Positions 1-6,406 of a stretch of DNA of 8,388 bases are shown here, one piece after another. This DNA is from Chloroflexota bacterium. GTDB taxonomy: Bacteria; Chloroflexota; Dehalococcoidia; SZUA-161. The first letter of the stretch is position 1. Every line of letters starts with the position of its first letter. The stretch is from positions 1 to 8,388 of the forward strand of contig QIGA01000213.1 of NCBI GenBank assembly GCA_003229915.1, given 5' to 3'. A program made the translations under genes and the position numbers. The notes below the pieces were generated by a model that was given only the letters and a program-made list of their open reading frames with translations, was not told where the DNA came from and searched no databases.

Positions 1-74
1 CGGAGATAGACTCCATTATTCCATCCTGGCCTTTACCATAGGTTCAAAACCAATTCGTATCTACGGAGGGAACT

Positions 75-917
75 ATGAGCGACAAAACCATCGATATGCT
101 GAACGAGGACCTGGAGGGCGAGCACGCCGCCGTCATTCAATATCTGGTTCATGCCTATGCCATGGGTGAGGGCGAGCTGGCGTGCGAGATCGAGGCCATC
201 GCCCGGGAGGAGATGCGCCATTTCGACTGGCTTGCCGAGACTATCGTCAGCCTCGGCGGGGTTCCCAGCATCAAGAGAGGGGATATGCGGACAGGGGGCG
301 AGGCGGTGGCTGAATGGATGGGCAATGATGTGCAGCAAGAGGTGGACGCTATCACGATGTATGAAGAGCATGTAAGGACCATCGGTGACCGCAAGATTAA
401 GCGACTGCTGGAGCGGATTCTCTCGGATGAAAAGTCACATCGAGGCGCTTTTGAGCACTTTATTGATAAGGCTAAAAGGAAACGTGCCCAGGATTTGAGG
501 GGCTCGCGGCGGGATAGGATTACAAAGATTCTCGATTGGGGCATTGAGCATGAGTACACGGTAATCCTCCAGTACCTCCTGCACTCCTATATGACGACTA
601 ATGAGGAGGTTAATAAGGAGATGCAGGATCAGGCTGTGAACGAAATGCAGCATCTGGGATGGCTCTCGGAGGAGCTGGTCGATGGCGGGGGCACCCCCAG
701 GATCGAGCACACTGAGGTTGACCAGTCTCGGAAGACGGCCGATATGCTCCGGGCGGATATCAAGATCGAGAAGGAGGTCGCGGCCGAGTACGACCGTGCG
801 GCTGGCGAGGTTGAAGTCCCTGGCTTGAAGAAGCTTCTCCTTCGGATAAGGGACCACGAGGCATACCATGCTGAGGTGTTCAGCGACCTGCTGGAGGAGG
901 AGACGAAGCAGTCTTAG
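75..917 (+). CDS. Tandem ferritin-like (bacterioferritin/DPSL-type) di-iron protein
   Basis: A 280-residue soluble protein made of two ferritin-like four-helix domains, about residues 5-135 and 148-278. Domain 1 carries di-iron ligand candidates E16, E46-x-x-H49, E89 and E119-x-x-H122. Domain 2 repeats them as E160, E190-x-x-H193, E232 and E262-x-x-H265. The offset of 143-144 residues shows an internal duplication with both metal sites intact. Known relatives oxidise and store iron or consume O2 or peroxide; which applies here cannot be read from sequence. Most ferritin-family subunits have one domain of about 150-180 residues, so a double-length chain should dimerise or assemble differently. 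A methionine sits one residue after the helix-B glutamate in both domains (M47, M191), where bacterioferritin binds haem. The ATG is set by GGAGGG at 65-70, four bases upstream. A Rieske gene follows after 56 bases, probably in the same operon. Fold confidence is high; role is uncertain. Confidence 0.9.
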   Translation: MSDKTIDMLNEDLEGEHAAVIQYLVHAYAMGEGELACEIEAIAREEMRHFDWLAETIVSLGGVPSIKRGDMRTGGEAVAEWMGNDVQQEVDAITMYEEHVRTIGDRKIKRLLERILSDEKSHRGAFEHFIDKAKRKRAQDLRGSRRDRITKILDWGIEHEYTVILQYLLHSYMTTNEEVNKEMQDQAVNEMQHLGWLSEELVDGGGTPRIEHTEVDQSRKTADMLRADIKIEKEVAAEYDRAAGEVEVPGLKKLLLRIRDHEAYHAEVFSDLLEEETKQS

Positions 918-942
918 CAGGGCTTTGTGTTGGGGCGAGGCA

Positions 943-956
943 ACGGCCAGGGCCGT
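943..956 (+). other. Small hairpin between the ferritin-like and Rieske genes
   Basis: ACGGCC (943-948) is followed by AG and then GGCCGT (951-956), a perfect inverted repeat. As RNA it would fold as five pairs with a four-base loop. It lies 26 bases after the upstream stop and 8 bases before the Rieske SD. There is no T-run after it, so it is unlikely to terminate. It could trim or stabilise the two-gene message or modulate translation of the second gene. The structure is visible; the function is inferred. Confidence 0.3.
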
Positions 957-973
957 CTTGGATTGGAGGAACA

Positions 974-1324
974 ATGGATGGTTTTGTAGAAGTAGGCAGA
1001 ATCGGTGAGCTGGATGAAGGGTCCATGAAAGAGGTCATGGCCCGAGGGCGCAAGTTACTGCTGGCCAGAGTTGGGGATAGCTATTATGCTGTTGACAACG
1101 TCTGTCCCCACATGGGGGCAAAGCTATCCGATGGAGAGCTGGAGGGAGCTGTCGTCACCTGTCCGCGACATGGTTCCCAATTCAATCTCGCCGATGGCCG
1201 TGTTGTCCGCTGGACCAATATGCCATCCCTACTCTCAGCCATTGCGAAGGTGTTTAAGTCCCCCCGGCCATTGAATACGTATGTTGTGAAGCTGGAAGGT
1301 GATAAGATTCTGATAGGGCTCTAG
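974..1324 (+). CDS. Rieske-type [2Fe-2S] ferredoxin
   Basis: A 116-residue soluble Rieske protein with no signal peptide or membrane anchor. The cluster ligands form C44-x-H46, a 16-residue gap, then C63-x-x-H66, within CPHMG and CPRHG. The loops lack the extra cysteine pair that forms a disulfide in high-potential bc1/b6f Rieske proteins, so this resembles the stand-alone ferredoxins that carry electrons for oxygenases and related enzymes. Residues 79-98, between the second ligand loop and the last strands, form an extra hydrophobic and basic segment that short Rieske ferredoxins usually lack. No oxygenase or reductase gene is adjacent. The only close partner is the di-iron protein 56 bases upstream, so an electron-transfer role with it is the simplest idea. 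The ATG is chosen by GGAGG at 965-969, four bases upstream. The family call is firm; the partner is inferred. Confidence 0.93.
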   Translation: MDGFVEVGRIGELDEGSMKEVMARGRKLLLARVGDSYYAVDNVCPHMGAKLSDGELEGAVVTCPRHGSQFNLADGRVVRWTNMPSLLSAIAKVFKSPRPLNTYVVKLEGDKILIGL

Positions 1325-1336
1325 CCTTCTTACTAT

Positions 1337-1365
1337 GCCCTCTCCACGAGGAGCGAGCGGAGGGC
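1337..1365. terminator. Weak hairpin between convergent genes
   Basis: GCCCTC (1337-1342) pairs with GAGGGC (1360-1365). A smaller inner dyad, CTCC (1342-1345) with GGAG (1350-1353), is an alternative fold. The hairpin lies in the 79-base gap where the Rieske gene and the RND gene converge, the place expected for a bidirectional terminator. Neither strand has a convincing T-run after the stem, so termination is only suggested by position. Confidence 0.25.
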
Positions 1366-1403
1366 GGCTCTTCTCACCATGCAAAACCGCTTGTCTCTGC
1401 GAG

Positions 1404-3596
1404 TTAGGTGCTATCTTCAGCTTGGGGCCTTCTCCTCTTTGCGTAGAAGATGGGGATCAGGAGCAGGGCTGCCATCGAGGAGACTGTCATTGCCACCCAC
1501 ATTAGGGCTGCCGCTTGAAAATGCAATCTTATGGGTGAGAAGAAGAGGACGGAGAGGCCAATAGCCAGCCCAAAGGCGTTGGCAAGAATTGGCCTGGACA
1601 CGCTTGACAATGCCGAATCAACGGATTGCTGGTTGTCCATACCGCTCCTTCGGAAGTAGTGGATTCCGGAGATCAGATGAATGGCGTAATCCACACCCAC
1701 GCCGATGGAAATGGCGGAAAGACTGGCGGTCATGATGTTGAGATCGAAGTTGGCGATAGATAACATGCCCAGTATCGCTGCGATGGTGATGGCTACGGGG
1801 AGCATGCCCACGAGAGCGGCTCGAATCCTCCTCAGGGTTATCAAAAGCATGAGAAAGATCAAGATCAAAGCCAGTCCCAGGCTTCTGATTTGACTTTCGA
1901 CAACCAGCCTGTTCATCTCATCGAAAAGCAGAGGCATGCCGGTGACAACCCGGATGGTATCCCCGTGGCTGGCAACGAAATCCTCTAATTCGCCTATGTA
2001 TCTAGAGTCGAACTCCTGAGTTCTGATCGTCATACGCATGCCGTCATCTGAGACCCACATCTTGGAGTCCTCGCGGCTCATCTGCGCTAGGATGCCCTGA
2101 AGGATCTGTGGATTTTGAGGGTAAGCATCCTCTCCGGTTGCCATCAGGTTCCTGCCCTTGACGAGATCGAAAACCGAAAAGGCGCTTTTGATGCCGGGCA
2201 GGTTTTCCAGCTCTCTCTCGGTTGTGAGAACTCTGCTGGCGAACTCGTAGTCGCCCAAGTCGGCAAAGCCATTTTGGGAGATGATCTCTGCGGTCAGTGG
2301 CGTGGCGCCGCCGAAGTATTCCTCCACCTTGTCGAAATTCCTTCTGATCTCCGAGTTGTCTTTGAAGAACATCAACTGGTTGGACACAACCTCAAGCCTG
2401 GGTATATAGATGGCGGAGGCGATTACAATAGCGGCGAAGACGGCAACGACCAGCGCCCTCTGTCGGGACGCCGCCAGCACAAATCCGGTCATGCGACTCT
2501 GTTTGGGCTCCGGTAGCGTTGAGGGCAGCTTGATTCTTGACAGCACCGCTGGCACAAACAAGAGGGCGACAAATCCGGCATATCCGATACCCAGGGTGAC
2601 GAAAATCCCCATCTCTCTCATGGGTATCACTTTCGACCATGTGAGTGACACGAAACCAGCCATCGTAGTTATGGTGGCCAGAAATATGGGAGTGCCCACC
2701 ATGCGCATGGTCTCCACAGTTAGCTGTCTGCGGTCAGGGTATTTGTGAAAATTCTCTAAAAAATGGCTGACATAATGGAGCCCGAAAGCGGAGCCGATTA
2801 CTATGATGAACATAGGGCTAAGGATGGTCACTATGTTCAGTCCTTGGCCGCTCCAGAACACAGTGCCAAGGATCCACAAAGCGGCGAAAGCCGCTGGAAG
2901 CCACGCCAGGATCGTGAGCAAACTATTCCTGATAACAGCATAGAAGACCAGTAGCACAAGGAGGATGGCGCCGAGCATCAGGATGGAGATTATCCTTGTC
3001 AGGTAGCCCAATATGGTATCTTTAATGATCGCGTTGCCTGCAAGGGAGAGGGTCAGGTCGTTTTCGTTTTGAACGATCTCTTTCAGCGACTCAACCACGT
3101 CTCCAGCAGTAGCACCCAATTCCAGGCTGGCAATAAGGATGCCCTTCTGGCTGTCAGGGGAGAGGAACTGATCAGCGAGGAAATACTTATTCTCAATGAA
3201 ATCTCGCAGTTGTCCGTGGTTCTCGTCTATGGATTTCTCATCGATGGGAATAGCCTTGCCCTGCACCAGCATTTCGGGCGGAAGAAAGCTTTGTACCAAT
3301 GAGACACCCTTGATATCCTTGACTTCTTCTTGAAGCCTGAAGACTTTCTTGAGAGTCTCCTTGTCCAGCAGGGAGCCATCCTGCTCGATGAGGACAGAGA
3401 TCGTTTCCCCACTGTGATATTTCTCGTTTAGCTGGTCGAATTGCACTGCCTTGGGGTTATTGCCAGAGAAAAAGGTCAAGAAATCGGTGTCGAGGCTGAA
3501 ACGGTAAAAGGAGGCCAGTGAGACGATGCTAAGTATGGCAACGATGAGGATGATCGGTTTGGCTTTGTCGTAAACGAAGTTGGCGATTCTCTCCAT
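1404..3596 (-). CDS. RND superfamily (MMPL/COG1033-like) exporter
   Basis: A 730-residue inner-membrane protein with the two-fold RND plan. There is one helix near 14-31, a large extracytoplasmic loop (about 32-195), five helices (about 199-353), a seventh helix (379-397), a second large loop (398-568) and five final helices (569-717), then a short basic tail. The TM10 motif GVGVDYAIHL has D636, the proton-relay aspartate position of MMPL/RND carriers. The equivalent TM4 stretch (GSAFGLHYVSHF, 268-279) has no acidic residue. Length and plan fit the single-component predicted exporters of COG1033, not AcrB-type pumps of about 1000 residues, and no adaptor or outer-membrane gene is nearby. The cargo is unknown; lipids or hydrophobic compounds are typical. 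The ATG at 3596-3594 lies 8 bases after the kinase stop; upstream in-frame starts lie inside the kinase gene. Only a weak AGG precedes it, so translational coupling is likely. Confidence 0.88.
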   Translation of the reverse strand: MERIANFVYDKAKPIILIVAILSIVSLASFYRFSLDTDFLTFFSGNNPKAVQFDQLNEKYHSGETISVLIEQDGSLLDKETLKKVFRLQEEVKDIKGVSLVQSFLPPEMLVQGKAIPIDEKSIDENHGQLRDFIENKYFLADQFLSPDSQKGILIASLELGATAGDVVESLKEIVQNENDLTLSLAGNAIIKDTILGYLTRIISILMLGAILLVLLVFYAVIRNSLLTILAWLPAAFAALWILGTVFWSGQGLNIVTILSPMFIIVIGSAFGLHYVSHFLENFHKYPDRRQLTVETMRMVGTPIFLATITTMAGFVSLTWSKVIPMREMGIFVTLGIGYAGFVALLFVPAVLSRIKLPSTLPEPKQSRMTGFVLAASRQRALVVAVFAAIVIASAIYIPRLEVVSNQLMFFKDNSEIRRNFDKVEEYFGGATPLTAEIISQNGFADLGDYEFASRVLTTERELENLPGIKSAFSVFDLVKGRNLMATGEDAYPQNPQILQGILAQMSREDSKMWVSDDGMRMTIRTQEFDSRYIGELEDFVASHGDTIRVVTGMPLLFDEMNRLVVESQIRSLGLALILIFLMLLITLRRIRAALVGMLPVAITIAAILGMLSIANFDLNIMTASLSAISIGVGVDYAIHLISGIHYFRRSGMDNQQSVDSALSSVSRPILANAFGLAIGLSVLFFSPIRLHFQAAALMWVAMTVSSMAALLLIPIFYAKRRRPQAEDST

Positions 3597-3604
3597 ATTG
3601 CAAC

Positions 3605-5293
3605 CTAGGTGACTGTCTGCCCCAGAGGCAATGTAAAGAAGAAAGTTGTGCCCTGCCCCGGTTCCGACTCCACCCATATCTGTCCACCATGAGCTTCTAC
3701 CAGCCTGCGGCAAACCAGGAGCCCCAGCCCGATCCCTTTAATTCCTTCACCTATGGAATCTTCCAGACGCTGGAAGGGCTCAAAGAGTTTGGCCTGATCC
3801 TGGGCGGATATGCCCATACCCTGGTCGTTTATGTCCACGACCAGACGCTCCTTTTCGGGTCTGACGGAAACTCGTATTTCGCCTCCTTGTGGCGAATATT
3901 TAACCGCGTTCTCTAGGAGATTATGCAGTATGCGTTCCACTCTCAGTTGGTCGGCGTGGACTGGGGGGAGACCTTTTGGCAAGTCTGTCAGAAATCGATG
4001 TGCCGGATAACGTTGCCTGATTTTCTCAACGATGTCTTGAACCGCGTTCCCGATATTTATCGACTCGACATATAGGACCAATCGGTCTGCCTGAACTCTG
4101 GAGAGTTCGAGGAGGTTCCCTAACAAGTGTGACAACGAGTCCGCCTCTGAGGCTGCGTCTTGAAGGAGTTGGCGTGTTTCCTCTGGGGATAGGCGTTCAG
4201 CTTCAGTCAGAGCCGTATTTACGGCTCCGATAACCACGGTCAGCGGGCTGCGGAGTTCGTGAGAGACCAGACCGATGAACTCGTCTTTCAACTGGTCCAG
4301 CTTCTTGCGCTCGGTAACATCGCGGGCGACTGCAACAACTTCAACCGGGTCTTTATCAGGTATCTGAGAGATGGTATATTCGATGTCTGCTATGCTGCCA
4401 TCTTTCTTCAGAAATCTGGTTATGCCGCGGAAAACACCTTGTTCTTTTATCCCGGCGGATACTGCCCGCGTGAATTCTTGAGGGCTGGTGTGCCCTGGAT
4501 AGAAGAAGCTTGCTTCTTTGCCGATCAGTTCGTCCTTACCGTACCCGTATATTGTCTCGGCGGTGTCGTTACACCAGGTAATCATTCCTTCCTTGATCTT
4601 GAAGACCGCATCAGTGAGGCTCCCGACCAATGCTGAGTAGTGTTCCTCTGATTCGCGCAATGCTTCCTCTGCCATGAACGTTTGCAAGGCCTCGCCAATG
4701 TAGGCCCCCACCTTTTCAAGGAATCGCACCTTTTCTTCAGGTATCCTGTTTTCGATTTCATCAGCAAGGTGAATCAAGCCTAGAATTCTGTCTTTGTGCA
4801 TCATAGGCACGAGAGCCACTGATTCGTAGCCGTATTGGTTACACACATTTCGGATTTGGCCCCTGGCCTCCCTCGAAATTGAGGCCAAGAGCTCTGTCGT
4901 ACTGCCGGTGAGGAAAGAGCCACCGTCAGTATAGTAGGGGAGGCTGGGGTCAGGATCCTCTGATATCACACTAATACACATGCATTTGTGTACCTGAACG
5001 CAGAGGGGGTTTTCGAGCTCGTAGAACTCCTGGCTGAAGCCGGTGTAGGACACATAGGGAATATTGCCCTCATTGTCTAAGAGACGGATACCTACGCAGT
5101 GGCAGCCCGAGTATTCTTTCAGATGCCCCGCAAGCTTTTCAAGGTACTCATCGATGCGACGGCTCTGGCTCAGGGTATCCAATATGCCGATAAGCAAGCT
5201 CCTTTCCTCTTGGAGGAATGTAGCTGCATCTTTGGTAGGGGGGGTGTTTGCCAGTTTCTTTGTTGCCCTTTGGTTTGCTTTGGAGGTAGTCAA
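3605..5293 (-). CDS. GAF-PAS sensor histidine kinase, cytoplasmic
   Basis: A 562-residue hybrid-free sensor kinase without membrane helices. In order: a basic N-terminus, a GAF domain (about 30-207), a PAS domain (216-328), a HisKA dimerisation domain (333-400) with phospho-acceptor H345 in SHELRSP, and an ATPase domain (447-558). The ATPase domain has N-box N458/N462, G1 box D490-x-G492-x-G494, the F-box LFEPF and the G2 motif GIGLGL. The GAF domain holds C64, C66, C98, C104 and C106, including a C-M-C motif, which suggests a redox or metal signal. The start is taken as TTG at 5293-5291 because GAGGAG (5306-5301) sits seven bases before it. A longer frame to TTG 5377 has no SD and would begin upstream of the predicted transcription start. 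The RND exporter follows after 8 bases. The response regulator is divergent. Domain calls are firm; signal is unknown. Confidence 0.88.
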   Translation of the reverse strand: MTTSKANQRATKKLANTPPTKDAATFLQEERSLLIGILDTLSQSRRIDEYLEKLAGHLKEYSGCHCVGIRLLDNEGNIPYVSYTGFSQEFYELENPLCVQVHKCMCISVISEDPDPSLPYYTDGGSFLTGSTTELLASISREARGQIRNVCNQYGYESVALVPMMHKDRILGLIHLADEIENRIPEEKVRFLEKVGAYIGEALQTFMAEEALRESEEHYSALVGSLTDAVFKIKEGMITWCNDTAETIYGYGKDELIGKEASFFYPGHTSPQEFTRAVSAGIKEQGVFRGITRFLKKDGSIADIEYTISQIPDKDPVEVVAVARDVTERKKLDQLKDEFIGLVSHELRSPLTVVIGAVNTALTEAERLSPEETRQLLQDAASEADSLSHLLGNLLELSRVQADRLVLYVESINIGNAVQDIVEKIRQRYPAHRFLTDLPKGLPPVHADQLRVERILHNLLENAVKYSPQGGEIRVSVRPEKERLVVDINDQGMGISAQDQAKLFEPFQRLEDSIGEGIKGIGLGLLVCRRLVEAHGGQIWVESEPGQGTTFFFTLPLGQTVT

Positions 5294-5300
5294 CCGTATT

Positions 5301-5306
5301 CTCCTC
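5301..5306 (-). promoter_or_regulatory. Shine-Dalgarno site that fixes the kinase start
   Basis: On the minus strand GAGGAG is followed by seven bases and then TTG (5293-5291). No comparable site precedes the other in-frame starts (TTG 5377, GTG 5308). GTG 5308 itself overlaps this SD. Confidence 0.65.
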
Positions 5307-5359
5307 ACAAGGTTCTTGTGCCCTGGCGTTGGTTTTGTGTGGAGGCGAGTCTGTGGTCT

Positions 5360-5388
5360 ATTCTGGTTCTGAGGCAAGGGTTTGTCAA
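5360..5388 (-). promoter_or_regulatory. Predicted sigma-70-type promoter for kinase-exporter operon
   Basis: On the minus strand a perfect TTGACA -35 box (5388-5383) is followed by a 17-base spacer and CAGAAT (5365-5360), four of six matches to TATAAT. Transcription would start near 5353, giving a leader of about 60 bases before TTG 5293. The longer kinase start at 5377 lies between the two boxes, which argues against it. Confidence 0.5.
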
Positions 5389-5396
5389 GGCCACTG

Positions 5397-5408
5397 CTCG
5401 TTTACGAG
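5397..5408. promoter_or_regulatory. Perfect 12-base palindrome between divergent promoters
   Basis: CTCGT (5397-5401), TT, then ACGAG (5404-5408) form a perfect inverted repeat. It lies between the -35 box of the kinase promoter (ends 5388) and the -35 box of the regulator promoter (starts 5415), so one bound protein could control both. OmpR-family regulators usually bind direct repeats, so the binding protein may not be the adjacent regulator. The operator role is inferred from position. Confidence 0.4.
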
Positions 5409-5414
5409 AGGTCT

Positions 5415-5443
5415 TTGACTTCTGCCAAGCATGACGCTATTAT
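5415..5443 (+). promoter_or_regulatory. Predicted sigma-70-type promoter for response regulator
   Basis: TTGACT (5415-5420), a 17-base spacer and TATTAT (5438-5443) match the consensus at five of six positions in each box. The expected start near 5450 gives a leader of about 28 bases before GTG 5478. This is the best promoter in the window. Confidence 0.6.
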
Positions 5444-5465
5444 TGGAATTTGAAATAGCCCAATC

Positions 5466-5469
5466 GGAG
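5466..5469 (+). promoter_or_regulatory. Shine-Dalgarno site supporting the GTG start
   Basis: GGAG lies eight bases before GTG 5478. The receiver domain begins at once (KQFRILVVDDE), and the next in-frame ATG is about 56 codons downstream, past the phosphorylation site, so the GTG start is required. Confidence 0.7.
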
Positions 5470-5477
5470 AAACCATT

Positions 5478-6176
5478 GTGAAGCAGTTTCGCATATTGGT
5501 AGTCGACGATGAGGAACGGATTCTCAATTTCCTTCGGGTCAAGCTCAAAGCATTGGGGTATGAGGTTTTCACGGCCGGAGATGGTTTTGAGGCAGTGGAG
5601 CAGGCTCAGGCTCAAGAGCCCGACCTGATAGTACTCGATCTCCTGATGCCCAAGATGGACGGCTTTGAGACGCTCAAGGAGCTGCGCAGCTTCTCCTCTG
5701 CGCCTGTTATCATTCTTAGTGCCAAGGGGGCTGATGTCGACAAGATCAAGGGTCTTGGCCTTGGCGCCGATGACTATCTGCAGAAGCCCTTTAACCCCGA
5801 TGAACTGGTAGCAAGGATTGAGGCAGTGAGGCGCAGGCTTGAGCCCGCTGAGAGACGCAGAGTCCCCGAGTTTGTGTATGGGGAAGATTTGAGAATTGAT
5901 TTCGAGGGGCGGCGGGTTGTAGTCAGCGGGAAAGAGGAGCACCTGACGCGAATCGAGTGGCTTTTGCTCAGCGAGCTGGCCCGCAACGCTGGTCGTCTCA
6001 TGACCTATGAGGAACTTTTGACCCGCGTATGGGGCCCGGAGTACCGTGACGATGTCCAGACGCTCAGAACCTGGATCAGCCGCCTCAGATATAAGCTCGA
6101 AAAGGGTTCCGACAGTCACAAGCTGATTCGAACCATCCCCAAGACCGGCTACATCATGGATCTGCCGTTATCCTGA
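5478..6176 (+). CDS. OmpR/KdpE-family response regulator
   Basis: A 232-residue DNA-binding response regulator. The receiver domain (1-118) has the acidic pair D10/D11, phospho-acceptor D54, the switch residue S81, the aromatic Y100 and the conserved K103-P104. A short linker leads to an OmpR/PhoB winged helix (about 134-230), with the helix segment around TRIEWLLL, the NAGRLMTYEELL stretch, VWGPEYRDD and the C-terminal wing RTIPKTGYIM. The WGPEYRDD and IxRLRYKLE stretches are closest, by eye, to KdpE-type regulators, but no kdp genes are near and no K+ link is claimed. Length is typical and all key residues are present, so it should be active. It is transcribed away from the histidine kinase across a 184-base control region and is almost certainly its partner. 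Targets are unknown; the kinase-exporter promoter is the obvious candidate. Confidence 0.94.
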   Translation: MKQFRILVVDDEERILNFLRVKLKALGYEVFTAGDGFEAVEQAQAQEPDLIVLDLLMPKMDGFETLKELRSFSSAPVIILSAKGADVDKIKGLGLGADDYLQKPFNPDELVARIEAVRRRLEPAERRRVPEFVYGEDLRIDFEGRRVVVSGKEEHLTRIEWLLLSELARNAGRLMTYEELLTRVWGPEYRDDVQTLRTWISRLRYKLEKGSDSHKLIRTIPKTGYIMDLPLS

Positions 6177-6406
6177 GTGCTCCTGAACTATTCTCCCTGA
6201 GGCTGTGGTGAGACCTTGGGAGCTGCTATGACACCACGCCGGAAAAATGTGATAACTTTTCAACCTTTTCCCCTCTAGTTTTATGACTTCTTAATCCCTG
6301 ACCGCCTATGATTGTCCTATCACACGTCCTTTTCAGCTACTCTGCTGTGTTAACAATCGCGCAAAGGTGTTTTCGGCTGCGCTGAATTGGAGGAGGGGAC
6401 TGAGTC
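6177..6406. other. 230-base intergenic stretch before the PfpI-type gene
   Basis: No gene is supported here. It holds two overlapping dyads that could end regulator transcription. One is CTCCC/AGG (6193-6202) with CCT/GGGAG (6214-6222). The other is GTGGTG (6205-6210) with CACCAC (6232-6237). They cannot form together fully, and no T-run follows directly, though the DNA turns T-rich from about 6256. A perfect TGTTAACA palindrome is at 6348-6355. The second half carries the promoter candidate listed separately. Confidence 0.4.
6283..6312 (+). promoter_or_regulatory. Candidate promoter for the PfpI-type gene
   Basis: ATGACT (6283-6288; four of six to TTGACA) with an 18-base spacer and TATGAT (6307-6312; five of six to TATAAT). 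The start would be near 6319, leaving a leader of about 88 bases. The TGTTAACA palindrome at 6348-6355 would lie in that leader. Confidence 0.35.

Noticed and set aside
1..74. Promoter before the ferritin-like gene
   Set aside because: The best pair (TTTACC with TCGTAT) matches the consensus too poorly; the promoter may lie outside the window.
435..974. 179-codon open frame on the minus strand
   Set aside because: It is antisense to the ferritin-like gene, whose di-iron motifs are intact; its product shows no recognisable domain.
3597..3713. A 39-residue N-terminal extension of the RND exporter frame
   Set aside because: It lies inside the conserved ATPase domain of the kinase, has no SD, and does not resemble RND proteins; the exporter homology starts at MERIANF (ATG 3596).
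5385..6119. 244-codon open frame on the minus strand
   Set aside because: It is antisense to the response regulator, which has all catalytic and DNA-binding motifs; no SD or family resemblance was seen.
5478..6176. KdpE identity for the response regulator
   Set aside because: The winged-helix text is KdpE-like, but there are no kdp genes and the kinase lacks the KdpD N-terminal domain and membrane helices.
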